Under the pieces are notes generated by a model that saw nothing but the letters and a program-made list of their open reading frames with translations, was not told the origin of the DNA and searched no databases. A DNA stretch of 64,000 bases from an uncultured Flavobacteriales bacterium. GTDB lineage: Bacteria > Bacteroidota > Bacteroidia > Flavobacteriales > Crocinitomicaceae. Every line of letters begins with the position of its first letter. Position 1 is the first letter of the stretch. The translations under genes were made by a program, and so were the position numbers. The stretch lies in the NCBI GenBank assembly GCA_946480815.1, contig CAMLLB010000003.1, positions 1-64,000 of the forward strand, in the 5' to 3' direction. Of this stretch, positions 24,493 to 32,967 are shown one piece after another.

Positions 24493-25727
24493 TGATTGAA
24501 GATCAGCTGATTTCACAATTGTATAAAACAGAGTACAGGAAGATTGTTTCTGTACTCTGTAAGTTATTTGGGATTGCCCATGTTGAAATTGCCGAAGACA
24601 TCAGTAACGACACCTTTCTGCTTGCATCCGAAACCTGGAAACTGAAAGGACTTCCAGAAAACCCAACAGCCTGGTTGTATACCGTGGCGAAAAATAAAAC
24701 AAAAGATTACCTTAAACGACATCAAAACTTCACAGAGAAAATCAGCGTTGACCTGAGAAAAAATCAGGCTGATTTTGAATCGCTGGAGGTAGATCTATCC
24801 CCTGAAAATATTTCGGATAGCCAGTTGCAGATGATTTTTGCAGTTTGTAACCCGGTCATTTCAACAGAAGCTCAAATTGGTTTGGCTTTGCGCATTTTAT
24901 GTGGATTCGGGATCAATGAAATTGCAGATGCTTTTCTAACGAACAAAGAAACCATCAACAAACGGCTTTTTAGAGCAAAAGAAACACTCCGAAGGGAAAA
25001 CATTCCGATCCGATTTCCTTCGGAACAGGAAATTCCCAGACGTTTGGAAACGGTTCTGACCACCTTGTATCTATTGTTTAACGAAGGATATTATTCTTCG
25101 AACCAGGAAAACAGTATTCACAAAGAATTTTGTCTGGAAGCCATGCGCTTAACCTATTTGTTACTGGAAAATGAATCCACGAATCAACCCATTGTCAATG
25201 CATTGATGTCCTTGATGTGTTTCCAGGCATCCCGTTTGGAAGCAAGGACAAGTGAATCCGGTGAGCATATTTTGTACGACGAACAAGACAAGGATCTGTG
25301 GAATGATGAATTGATCTCTAAAGGGAATTATTTCCTGATAGCAAGCGCAAAAGGCCAGGAAATATCGAAATATCATCTGGAAGCTTCCATTGCATACTGG
25401 CATTCAACCAAAACGGTAAATGCCGATAAATGGGAAAACATTTTACAGCTGTATAACAAGTTGCTGCAAATCGATTATTCACCGGTAGTTGCACTGAACA
25501 GAACGTATGCTTTATCGATGACTGCCGGAAAAGAAGCAGCTTTGAAAGAAGCTGAAAAACTGGAACTGAAAGACAACCATTTGTACTTTTCGCTGTTGGG
25601 AAATCTGTATACGGATCTCGACAATCAAAAGGCGATCATGCATTATGAAAAGGCATATTCTCTTACTCCTAAAAGTTCAGATAAATTGGTGTTGAGTAAG
25701 CTTTTGGATAAGATGAAAGACGGGTAA
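24492..25727 (+). CDS. ECF42-like RNA polymerase sigma factor with SPC extension
   Basis: A 411-residue protein. Sigma region 2 (YRKIVSVLCKLFG to NPTAWLYTVAKNKTKDYLKR) and region 4 (LRILCGFGINEIADAFLTNK, ETINKRLFRAKETLR) fill the first 180 residues. The remaining 230 residues are the helical DUF6596 extension (RLETVLTTLYLLFNEGYYSS, LNRTYALSMTAGKEAALKEA) that marks ECF42 and has TPR-like ending. No anti-sigma factor is present, as expected for this group, where the extension and the DGPF protein are thought to take that role. Confidence 0.92.
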   Translation: MIEDQLISQLYKTEYRKIVSVLCKLFGIAHVEIAEDISNDTFLLASETWKLKGLPENPTAWLYTVAKNKTKDYLKRHQNFTEKISVDLRKNQADFESLEVDLSPENISDSQLQMIFAVCNPVISTEAQIGLALRILCGFGINEIADAFLTNKETINKRLFRAKETLRRENIPIRFPSEQEIPRRLETVLTTLYLLFNEGYYSSNQENSIHKEFCLEAMRLTYLLLENESTNQPIVNALMSLMCFQASRLEARTSESGEHILYDEQDKDLWNDELISKGNYFLIASAKGQEISKYHLEASIAYWHSTKTVNADKWENILQLYNKLLQIDYSPVVALNRTYALSMTAGKEAALKEAEKLELKDNHLYFSLLGNLYTDLDNQKAIMHYEKAYSLTPKSSDKLVLSKLLDKMKDG

Positions 25728-25783
25728 AGTATTAAAAATACTATATTCGTTATGAGTTGATTTTTTTGTCCAAATAATTTAAA

Positions 25784-26374
25784 ATGATTTCACCCCATTT
25801 CAAAATATTAGTATTGGGTATTATTTTGGTAAGCTGTAGAGAAAATATAGATACTGAATCTATTCATTCTCAATCAGTAATGAAACCAATTATTACGGAA
25901 GAAGAAGGTGTTGAAATTCTCTTTGAAGTAAACACGAGTGATCCTGAATATTTGAAATCTTTTCCTGATGGAATTATACCATGGATTTCCATTGAAAATG
26001 CAGATAAAGAAGTTGATAGATTAATTGGAAAAGATGAAATTGTTGTAAGGGAAAATGTTATAGATGTTACTTTCGATTACCCAATTCATAATCCGGTTAC
26101 TTTTGAATTGAAATCAAATAAAAAATCAGGATTTACAAAGTCAGAATTAATTCTGAAAATTAGTGACCAATATAAACGCATTTATAAAGAAGAAGAAACT
26201 TCTGCAAAAGAAAAGACAATTCCTATTGGTAAACGTGAAGGTCCCAATAGAAATGAAACAGATGGCAAATATGGTATTTGGGGACATGATTTAATAGATT
26301 TGGATTTATCTGAGATTATTGTTCATAAAAGACGAGGTAGTAAGCCGAGACTTGAATTATATATTGAATCATGA
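25784..26374 (+). CDS. AT-rich lipoprotein of unknown function
   Basis: A 196-residue protein with the signal peptide ILVLGIILVSC and a lipobox at about Cys18. The mature part is charged, and I recognise only one run of strands (VTFDYPIHNPVTFELKSN). Its low GC content compared with the following gene suggests transfer. It overlaps the next gene by four bases (ATGA), so both are probably made together. Confidence 0.68.
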   Translation: MISPHFKILVLGIILVSCRENIDTESIHSQSVMKPIITEEEGVEILFEVNTSDPEYLKSFPDGIIPWISIENADKEVDRLIGKDEIVVRENVIDVTFDYPIHNPVTFELKSNKKSGFTKSELILKISDQYKRIYKEEETSAKEKTIPIGKREGPNRNETDGKYGIWGHDLIDLDLSEIIVHKRRGSKPRLELYIES

Positions 26375-27000
26375 GAAACCTGCTTTTACTAATTTTATTT
26401 TTAAATTCTTTAATTGTTTCGGCACAAGGAAAAATGGAGATCACCCACCTGGAAGTTTCTCAATTACCAAAATCCATTACTTATTCGGGCCAAATCAAAA
26501 ACGCAGTTCGCTGGACGGACCAAATGGGAGATAATATTGTCATTACTGCTGAAACCGGAGACATGGAAAGCAAGCCCGGACTTTATGAAGATTACAGGGA
26601 AGCGGCTCTCTATGCTTATCATTTTATAGTTGATGGGGACAGTATTCGTCAAACCTGGAGAGTATATGATTTCATCAAAGAATGTCCGGTGGATATCGAA
26701 GCAAACTTCATCAAAAACACTTTTCAGATTACGGATTTGAATAACGATGGAGCAGCAGAAATCTGGTTAATGTATATTGTTACATGTACAAGTGATGTAA
26801 GCCCGGTGGAAATGAAAATCATCATGTATCAGGGCTCTCAGAAATACGCCATGCGGGGCCATACAAAAGTGGAAGCTTCAAAAGGAGAATTTATGGGTGG
26901 AGATTACAAATTTGATAAAGCCTTTAACGAAGCTCCATCTGAATTCCGGGATTTTGCGAAGAAATTGTGGAAAGCACATATTATGGAAAGATGGTATTAA
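26371..27000 (+). CDS. Exported protein, similar to M949_RS01915-type surface polysaccharide family
   Basis: A 209-residue protein with signal peptide (LLLLILFLNSLIVSAQ). The middle holds FQITDLNNDGAAEIWLMYIV, a calcium-loop-like DxNxDG motif, followed by CTSDVSPVEMKIIMYQG and YAMRGHTKVE. I recall this layout from an annotation family named after Riemerella gene M949_RS01915 and linked to surface polysaccharide; that link is weak evidence of function. It is coupled to the lipoprotein gene upstream. Confidence 0.6.
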   Translation: MRNLLLLILFLNSLIVSAQGKMEITHLEVSQLPKSITYSGQIKNAVRWTDQMGDNIVITAETGDMESKPGLYEDYREAALYAYHFIVDGDSIRQTWRVYDFIKECPVDIEANFIKNTFQITDLNNDGAAEIWLMYIVTCTSDVSPVEMKIIMYQGSQKYAMRGHTKVEASKGEFMGGDYKFDKAFNEAPSEFRDFAKKLWKAHIMERWY

Positions 27001-27092
27001 AGATCTTCAAAAACGATTTCTCCAAACAAGCAGGTATCTATGTAAAATAGCATTAATTTAGCCGCTTCAAATGATCAACACAGTTTCACCAA

Positions 27093-27761
27093 ATGGATTT
27101 CGAAAAAAAATACCCAATCACCCAAAGACCAAATGAATACTTATTAGTTCAATGGACTCGTGGCTACAAGCACGTGGATCTCTACTTTAACAATCAACTC
27201 ATCGGTTCGGTTCAGGGAGCAGCAAAATTATTGAAAGGTATTTCAATTCCGTCCGATTTGGGAACAATCAAATTGAAATTATCTGAAAAACCAGTTACAT
27301 TGGACGTGATCGTAGATGGATATCACAGTCCGGTAAATGTTTCACATCCGGTTAAGGAACTGAAAAGAACAAGCACCTATTTCTGGATCATTTCTTCTTT
27401 TGCCATCATTGCCGGTGCAATTGAAGTGGGGATTTTTTCCGAATGGTCCGAAGCAGCAACTGTTGTGTCTGGATTAAATCTCGTTGTTTTTGCACTTTAT
27501 ATCGTAAGTGCTCTCATGGTTGGCCGTGGAAAACCGTGGGCTTATTATTTGGGATTCGCTGTTTTCACTTTCTGTACATTGGTTTCTTTGCTTGCATTAT
27601 TGGGAGGAATGGTCTGGGGATTTTTACTCTACATCTTTATGGCCATCCGAATAGGTGGAATGGTGATTTTGATACTGAACATGAAAACCTCAAATGCTGC
27701 TGTCAGACATTTGAAGTACAAGGAGCCGATAATTGAAGATCTGCTCGACTCGAAAGTTTAG
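27093..27761 (+). CDS. Membrane protein with soluble N-terminal domain
   Basis: A 222-residue protein: about 95 soluble residues, strand-rich (HVDLYFNNQLIGSVQGAAKL, KLKLSEKPVTLDVIVDGYHS), then four membrane segments (YFWIISSFAIIAGAIEVGIF, VVSGLNLVVFALYIVSALMV, YYLGFAVFTFCTLVSLLALL and GFLLYIFMAIRIGGMVILIL). The function is unknown. The next gene begins ten bases after its stop. Confidence 0.7.
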   Translation: MDFEKKYPITQRPNEYLLVQWTRGYKHVDLYFNNQLIGSVQGAAKLLKGISIPSDLGTIKLKLSEKPVTLDVIVDGYHSPVNVSHPVKELKRTSTYFWIISSFAIIAGAIEVGIFSEWSEAATVVSGLNLVVFALYIVSALMVGRGKPWAYYLGFAVFTFCTLVSLLALLGGMVWGFLLYIFMAIRIGGMVILILNMKTSNAAVRHLKYKEPIIEDLLDSKV

Positions 27762-27771
27762 AAACCGAAGG

Positions 27772-28380
27772 ATGAAAAATAAAAATCCGGTTAAGAATAC
27801 GAATCCGAAATGGATTTGGCTGATCGTTTCGGCTTTTATATTCATTATCCTTCAACTCTTTTGGGTATTGAACTCTTATTACATGTTGGAATCCAAAAAG
27901 ATTCTTTGGTGGATGTTGACTTACTTTTCACTTCCCTGTTTGATAGGATCTTTTTTGATCCTTAAAAAGTTCAATTGGTTATTGTTCTATTCCTATCTTG
28001 AAAACTACCGGGAAGAAAACCTAAGAAAACCGGACCGGTTTAGAAACAAACTTACGAGCTATGCCTTAATTGTATTGATGGCTTCCTTTTTCACTTACGA
28101 TACAATTATTCAAACCAACGATTGGTTCGGATCTTCGAAACACGAACGATTTAACCAGGTTTTAAAAAAGGTAGAAGCCGTTCAACATGGTGGATCAAAT
28201 AGAAGGAGATTTATTGGAGGAAGAGGTAATACATATGAAACTTCGGATATCTATCTGTTTTACAAAGGAAAACAGGCGGTAATAAGTTCCAATAAAGTTT
28301 GGCATGTTGGCGATACATTGGATGTAACTTTAAATACAGGTGGTTTTTGGGGAGTCCTGTACGCGAAGAGATTATATTGA
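27772..28380 (+). CDS. Membrane protein of unknown function
   Basis: A 202-residue protein with about three membrane segments in the first 110 residues (IWLIVSAFIFIILQLFWVL, WWMLTYFSLPCLIGSFLIL, SYALIVLMASFFTYDTII) and a soluble C-terminal domain with DIYLFYKGKQAVISSNKVWH and GFWGVLYAKRLY. The ATG at 27772 is chosen because the longer frame from 27733 overlaps the previous gene. It probably forms a two-gene unit with that gene. Confidence 0.7.
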   Translation: MKNKNPVKNTNPKWIWLIVSAFIFIILQLFWVLNSYYMLESKKILWWMLTYFSLPCLIGSFLILKKFNWLLFYSYLENYREENLRKPDRFRNKLTSYALIVLMASFFTYDTIIQTNDWFGSSKHERFNQVLKKVEAVQHGGSNRRRFIGGRGNTYETSDIYLFYKGKQAVISSNKVWHVGDTLDVTLNTGGFWGVLYAKRLY

Positions 28381-28399
28381 TGTTAAAACTTAGTTTTAT

Positions 28400-28422
28400 T
28401 TAACGCAATAAAGTTGCATTAA
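28400..28422. promoter_or_regulatory. Inverted repeat over the -33 element
   Basis: TTAACGCAA (28400-28408) and TTGCATTAA (28414-28422) form an imperfect inverted repeat (TTAAnGCAA/TTGCnTTAA) with a five-base spacer, covering the TTG of the oxidoreductase promoter. It is a candidate regulator-binding site. Confidence 0.45.
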
Positions 28423-28443
28423 ATTACTGAAAGTGTACATTTG
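28414..28443 (+). promoter_or_regulatory. Promoter of the flavin oxidoreductase gene
   Basis: TTG (28414-28416), 19-bp spacer, TACATTTG (28436-28443). Both elements match the Bacteroidota consensus exactly and the start codon lies 24 bases downstream. Confidence 0.7.
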
Positions 28444-28467
28444 CAATACAAACAAACTTTCAGCAAC

Positions 28468-29373
28468 ATGACAAACAAGATTTACGACGCAATTATTATC
28501 GGGGGAAGTTATTCCGGGCTTGCAGCAGGAATGGCCCTGGGAAGAGCATTGAGAACGGTTCTCATTATCGACAGCGGGAAACCATGTAACGCACAAACTC
28601 CGCATTCGCACAATTTCATTACACATGACGGCGAAACACCACATGCAATAGCTTCTAAAGCACGCGAACAGGTGGCGCAGTACAAAACGATTGAGTTCTA
28701 TTCCGGATTGGCAATTGTTGCTGAAAAGACTGATGCAGGATTCACCATTACTACGGAGAATGGAGAAGTTTTTACTGCAAAGAAATTGGTTTTCGCTACC
28801 GGAGTTAAAGACCTGATGCCTGCAATAAAAGGAAGTGCAGCCTGTTGGGGAATTTCACTGATCCATTGCCCGTATTGTCATGGATATGAAGTTCGAAATG
28901 AAAATACGGGAATCCTGGCAAATGGAGAAGTGGCGTTTGAGTTTTCAAAGCTGATCAACAACTGGACAAAGGAATTGACCGTGTTTACCAATGGAAAATC
29001 CACTTTAACAACAGAACAAACCGCTAAACTGAAAGTGCATGGAATTGCGGTGAATGAGCGTGAGATCGATTCATTTGAGCACATAGATGGCTGCCTGGAA
29101 CAAGTTCATTTCAAAGATGGAAGTTCAATCAGGCTAAAGGTGATGTACGCGAAACTTCCTTTTGTTCAACATTCGGATTTACCTGAGAAATTGGGATGTG
29201 AGATCACAGAATCGGGGTTCATTCAAACAGATGTGTTCCAGAAAACAAGTGTTGACGGAGTATATGCCTGCGGGGACAATGTGACTCAAATGCGTTCTGT
29301 TGCAAATGCAGTTGCTGCAGGAACATTGACCGGTGCGATGCTGAATAAGGAATTGGTTGACGAAGCTTTCTGA
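28468..29373 (+). CDS. Thioredoxin-reductase-like flavin disulfide oxidoreductase
   Basis: A 301-residue protein of the TrxR fold. FAD-binding motifs are intact: IIGGSYSGLAAGMALGRAL at the N-terminus and GVYACGDNVTQM near the end; the redox pair is Cys134-Pro-Tyr-Cys137. The nucleotide-binding loop that in NADPH-dependent TrxR reads GGGxxA is ANGEVA here, and the HRR-type phosphate-binding motif is missing, so NADPH specificity is doubtful. It may be a stand-alone disulfide oxidase or reductase of small molecules. An AraC-type gene follows after 59 bp. Confidence 0.9.
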   Translation: MTNKIYDAIIIGGSYSGLAAGMALGRALRTVLIIDSGKPCNAQTPHSHNFITHDGETPHAIASKAREQVAQYKTIEFYSGLAIVAEKTDAGFTITTENGEVFTAKKLVFATGVKDLMPAIKGSAACWGISLIHCPYCHGYEVRNENTGILANGEVAFEFSKLINNWTKELTVFTNGKSTLTTEQTAKLKVHGIAVNEREIDSFEHIDGCLEQVHFKDGSSIRLKVMYAKLPFVQHSDLPEKLGCEITESGFIQTDVFQKTSVDGVYACGDNVTQMRSVANAVAAGTLTGAMLNKELVDEAF

Positions 29374-29388
29374 AGTTACCGGATTTAG

Positions 29389-29417
29389 TTGTTTTTTGTC
29401 AATGTTACGTATCTTCG
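29389..29417 (+). promoter_or_regulatory. Putative promoter of the AraC-type gene
   Basis: TTG (29389-29391), 18-bp spacer and TATCTTCG (29410-29417), one mismatch from TAnnTTTG; the ATG is 15 bases downstream. Confidence 0.45.
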
Positions 29418-29432
29418 TTTCAGGTAATAAAA

Positions 29433-30248
29433 ATGAATCGATCCATAGAAATCCGGCAATTTTACAAGCCTGTTCAACCAACAGTAGGACGGTCTTCGGC
29501 AAATGTGTCTTATACCGAGTTTTTACCTGATGCCTGTCTCCAGGAGATGATTTATTGTTACTGGCAGCTAAAAACAGACCAGCCTTTGACAGAACAGTTC
29601 AATTACCGGGTTGTAGCAGACGGTTGTATCGACATTTTCTTTGAACTCAATCGTCCGGAAGATAGCTATGTAATGGGATTTTGCAAGAAGTTTACCGAAT
29701 TTCCCCTCGAAAACGGCTTTCATTATATCGGGATCCGTTTCTTTCCGACCATGTTTCCGCAACTCTTTAAAATCAATGCGAGGGAACTCAGTAATCGCTT
29801 TGAGCATTTGGAGAATGTCATACCGCTTGTTTCGAACTTCATCAAGAACAATCTGCATCATTCACAAACGATGGACGAGATAAGGTTTTTGTTTGACCGT
29901 TATTTTTCAGAAATAGTGAAAACAGGGAGTTTTAACCCGGATCACAGGTTGTATGGTGCATTGCAATTGATTTTGAAAAAACAGGGAATCATAAATATTG
30001 AAACAGAGCTTCAAACCGGGATCAGTTCCAGGCAGCTGCGCAGATTATTTGATTTTTATATTGGTGATACACCAAAAACCTTTAGCCAGGTAGTTCGTTT
30101 TCAGGCTATTTTGGGTTCGAAACCTTCTTCACAAAGTTTGCGGAAAAATAAATTATTCTTCGATGCGGGGTATTACGATCAGGCTCATTTTATCAAAGAA
30201 TTCAGGAATTTTTATGGTGTTACGCCAAGTAAGGCATTTGGCAGGTGA
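29433..30248 (+). CDS. AraC-family transcriptional regulator (DUF6597-type sensor domain)
   Basis: A 271-residue regulator. The first 120 residues contain the FLPDACLQEMIYCYWQLKTD and VVADGCIDIFFELNRP motifs typical of the DUF6597 sensor group, and the last 100 residues hold two helix-turn-helix motifs, ending AGYYDQAHFIKEFRNFYGVT and PSKAFGR. The signal is unknown. The neighbouring oxidoreductase and the VOC protein after it are likely targets. Confidence 0.9.
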   Translation: MNRSIEIRQFYKPVQPTVGRSSANVSYTEFLPDACLQEMIYCYWQLKTDQPLTEQFNYRVVADGCIDIFFELNRPEDSYVMGFCKKFTEFPLENGFHYIGIRFFPTMFPQLFKINARELSNRFEHLENVIPLVSNFIKNNLHHSQTMDEIRFLFDRYFSEIVKTGSFNPDHRLYGALQLILKKQGIINIETELQTGISSRQLRRLFDFYIGDTPKTFSQVVRFQAILGSKPSSQSLRKNKLFFDAGYYDQAHFIKEFRNFYGVTPSKAFGR

Positions 30249-30317
30249 TTCTGTCCGATTTTTACAATGTTGAAGAGCCGCTATTTCCGACTTTTGTTTC
30301 AATAAAAAGAATTCAGG

Positions 30318-30794
30318 ATGAAAAAAGCAGCACTATTAATAGGAGGACTTTGTTTCGCACTTATAAGTCTTTCACAAAATAATTCAACATACAAAATGCA
30401 AAATACCATGAAATTGAATGCAGGAATAGTAACAGCAAAAATAGCAGATACAAAGGCTTTTTACACAACGGTTTTAGGCTTTGGAGTAACTTTCGAGAAC
30501 GAATTCTATCTTTTGCTCCATACACCCGATCAACAAGCGGAGATTAGTTTTTTACTTCCGGATCACCCAAGTCAACAGCCTTTATTTCATAAACCTTTTT
30601 CGGGGGAAGGGATGTATCTGACTATTGAGGTAGAGGACGTTGATAAATACTACCAGGAATTAAAAGCGAAAAACGTCGAGATAAAAATCGAATTGCGTGA
30701 CGAACCCTGGGGAGACAGGCATTTTGCGATCCAGGACCCGAACGGGATCGGAATTGACATCGTAGAATATGCACCGCAAGAAAACGGGGAGTGA
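30318..30794 (+). CDS. VOC-fold (glyoxalase/bleomycin-resistance-like) protein with signal-like N-terminus
   Basis: A 158-residue protein. From residue 30 it is a classical single VOC domain: LNAGIVTAKIADTKAFYTTV, EISFLLPDHPSQQP, MYLTIEVEDVDKYYQELKAK and FAIQDPNGIGIDIVEY. The first 22 residues (KKAALLIGGLCFALISLSQ) look like a cleavable signal peptide, unusual for the family; internal ATGs at 30396 and 30408 would give a cytosolic version. No metal site can be assigned with certainty. It lies downstream of the AraC gene. Confidence 0.82.
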   Translation: MKKAALLIGGLCFALISLSQNNSTYKMQNTMKLNAGIVTAKIADTKAFYTTVLGFGVTFENEFYLLLHTPDQQAEISFLLPDHPSQQPLFHKPFSGEGMYLTIEVEDVDKYYQELKAKNVEIKIELRDEPWGDRHFAIQDPNGIGIDIVEYAPQENGE

Positions 30795-30844
30795 AAGCCA
30801 AAAGAATTGAAAAGCCGGAATAAACATTTATTCCGGCGCACAAA

Positions 30845-31825
30845 TCACATGACCGAATTCCTGCTGTACCTTCCTTTGTATTCAACAGGCGACATTCCTG
30901 TAAATTTCCGGAAAACTTCACGAAAAGCTTTCACATCCGAATATCCAACCTCGTACATGATCTCGCTCACAGTTTTGCGGCTTGTTTCCAGTGATTTTTT
31001 GGCAGATTCGACCTTTATGCGCTGAAGGTATTCAATCGGTGTGTTACCGGTTGCTTTGATAAATCTGCGGTCAAAATTCCTTCTGCCGACTGAAAACCGG
31101 GAAGACAATTCTTCCATGGAAATCTTTTCACGGAAGTTTTGTTCAAGATATGTTTGAACTTCTTTTACAACTTCATCATCGTGCTGTTTTTGTCCCCTGA
31201 ACATGGTGAATACGGATTGGCTTTTTCTGTCCGGTTCTATTTGAAATATTTTGGAACAGTAAATTGCTGTTTGCCGGTCGAAGTACTTTTCGATCAGATA
31301 AATGATCAGGTTGAGAAACGAATAGGCCCCACCGTTGGTGTAGATTCCCTGTTCATAGGTAATCAGTTGATCGGTCTGTAGGTTTACTTTTGGAAATCGG
31401 TTCCTGAAATCTTCAGCAGCACTCCAATGGGTAGAGCAACTTTTTCCGTCCAACATACCCGAAGCCGCCAATAAAAAAGCTCCGGTGCAGATACTTGCGA
31501 TTTCGGCACCCTGTTTATACTTTTTCTCAAGCCAGGGAACAAGTGCTTCATTCAACGAAAGAGCAGCCGGGTAATTGTGGTTCAATGAAGGAATAATGAT
31601 CAGGTCCGTTTTTGAGATCTTCGAAATGGAAGTATGTGGTTTTACGGAAAACAAACCTTCATAAAAATCCACCTGATCTGAGAGTCCTGCAAGTTGGATC
31701 TCGAAGACATTTTCATTGTTTTTTTCTTTCCAAAGGGCATTTGCTCTTGAAAAAAGTTTGTATGTACCAACAATGCTGCTTAAATTGTTTTCGCCTTCCG
31801 GAACGAAGATAGTCAAATGCTTCAT
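30845..31825 (-). CDS. GlxA-type AraC regulator with DJ-1/PfpI domain
   Basis: A 326-residue regulator. Residues 1-190 form a class I glutamine-amidotransferase-like (DJ-1/PfpI) domain with EIASICTGAFLLAASGML as the nucleophile-elbow region; residues 220-326 are the AraC domain (ISMEELSSRFSVGRRNFDRR, VSEIMYEVGYSDVKAFREVF). In GlxA proteins the amidotransferase domain is a ligand sensor and not an enzyme. It is divergent from a DinB gene and has a good promoter. Confidence 0.93.
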   Translation of the reverse strand: MKHLTIFVPEGENNLSSIVGTYKLFSRANALWKEKNNENVFEIQLAGLSDQVDFYEGLFSVKPHTSISKISKTDLIIIPSLNHNYPAALSLNEALVPWLEKKYKQGAEIASICTGAFLLAASGMLDGKSCSTHWSAAEDFRNRFPKVNLQTDQLITYEQGIYTNGGAYSFLNLIIYLIEKYFDRQTAIYCSKIFQIEPDRKSQSVFTMFRGQKQHDDEVVKEVQTYLEQNFREKISMEELSSRFSVGRRNFDRRFIKATGNTPIEYLQRIKVESAKKSLETSRKTVSEIMYEVGYSDVKAFREVFRKFTGMSPVEYKGRYSRNSVM

Positions 31826-31837
31826 GGAACTTTTTTA

Positions 31838-31868
31838 CAAAAGTATGGAAACAACATGTCCAAATCAA
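31838..31868 (-). promoter_or_regulatory. Promoter of the GlxA-type regulator
   Basis: On the minus strand: TTG (31866-31868), 20-bp spacer, TACTTTTG (31838-31845), perfect for TAnnTTTG. Confidence 0.65.
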
Positions 31869-31896
31869 CCCGCTAGATTGTCTTTTTTACACCTTT

Positions 31897-31924
31897 TTGA
31901 TTCCGGATATGGACCATACATTTG
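31897..31924 (+). promoter_or_regulatory. Promoter of the DinB gene
   Basis: TTG (31897-31899), 17-bp spacer, TACATTTG (31917-31924), perfect for TAnnTTTG; the start codon is 31 bases downstream. Confidence 0.65.
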
Positions 31925-31955
31925 TCAGAGATAAATAACAAATTAAAAAGAACAA

Positions 31956-32435
31956 ATGAATACAACACAAACAGCGGTAAAAATGATTTTGGACAGGTGG
32001 GAAGCATCAGTTCATAATTGCGATGTACTTCTCAAAGATTTGTCGGATGATCAATTACAAAAAGAGACTTCCCCGGGAAGGAACAGAGGGGTTTATTTAT
32101 TGGGACATTTGATAGCTGTCCACGATCATATGATTTCTTTATTGAATTTTGGTGAGAGGCAATATCCTGAATTAGTTAAGGCTTTTATTGAATCGCCTGA
32201 TAAAACAGTAAGTGAAATTCCTTCCGCGCAGGAGCTACGTTCAATGTGGAATAAACAAGTCGCTTACCTGAAGGAACAAATGGACCGTTTAACAGCGGAG
32301 GATTGGTTTGAAAGACACACTGCAGTTTCCGAAGAAGACTTTGAGAAAGAACCGCATCGGAATAAATTGAATATTATTCTGACAAGAACAACACATCTGG
32401 CCTACCACACCGGACAATTAATTTATTTAAAGTAG
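31956..32435 (+). CDS. DinB-family protein
   Basis: A 159-residue helical protein. The metal-ligand pattern is VYLLGHLIAVHDHMISLLNF, where one or more of the histidines may serve, and HLAYHTGQLIYLK at the C-terminus; together they fit the three-histidine DinB site. It is divergent from the GlxA-type regulator, which may control it, and is followed after eight bases by an SRPBCC protein, with which it probably forms an operon. Confidence 0.88.
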   Translation: MNTTQTAVKMILDRWEASVHNCDVLLKDLSDDQLQKETSPGRNRGVYLLGHLIAVHDHMISLLNFGERQYPELVKAFIESPDKTVSEIPSAQELRSMWNKQVAYLKEQMDRLTAEDWFERHTAVSEEDFEKEPHRNKLNIILTRTTHLAYHTGQLIYLK

Positions 32436-32443
32436 GAAACAAC

Positions 32444-32875
32444 ATGACAACAACAGATTTTACATTTACCCTGGAGACGGAGCAAAGTCCGGAACATGTT
32501 TTTAAAGTGATCAGGGATGTGCGTTCCTGGTGGTCGGGACTCTATGGAGAATCATTTACCGGAGACACTAAAGACCTACACGATGAATTCAGTTTTTGGG
32601 CAGGTGAGGGGGCTCATTATTCCAAACAAAAACTGATTGAAGTAGTTCCGAACAAAAAAGTGGTTTGGCTCATAACCGAAAGCGAGTTGACTTTTATTGA
32701 ACAAACCGATGAATGGGTTGGTACCAAAGTGATTTTTGAAATTTCGGAGAAAAACGGGAAAACCGAATTGGTGTTTACGCATCAGGGTTTAACTCCGGAA
32801 ATTGAATGTTACAATTCATGTGCACCTGGATGGAGCATGTATTTACAGGATAAATTACTACCGCTCATTAGTTAG
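32444..32875 (+). CDS. SRPBCC/AHSA1-like domain protein
   Basis: A 143-residue protein with the START-like fold used by AHSA1 relatives: FTFTLETEQSPEHVFKVIRD, VRSWWSG, NKKVVWLITESELTFI and KTELVFTHQGLTPEIECYNS, ending CAPGWSMYLQDKL. These proteins bind hydrophobic ligands; none is known here. A second SRPBCC protein is at 43.7 kb, also next to a small-enzyme group. Confidence 0.88.
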   Translation: MTTTDFTFTLETEQSPEHVFKVIRDVRSWWSGLYGESFTGDTKDLHDEFSFWAGEGAHYSKQKLIEVVPNKKVVWLITESELTFIEQTDEWVGTKVIFEISEKNGKTELVFTHQGLTPEIECYNSCAPGWSMYLQDKLLPLIS

Positions 32876-32967
32876 GCAAGAGCGAATTCGGAATCAGTAG
32901 TGGTGAAAAATTTTTCGTCACTACTGATTTAATATTTAATTTCACCGCATAGATCAAACAATACCAA

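Noticed and set aside
32869..32880. GTTAGGC after the SRPBCC gene as an integron attC core
   Set aside because: No matching inverse core or attC-like stem is found, and no other gene junction has one; there is no integrase.
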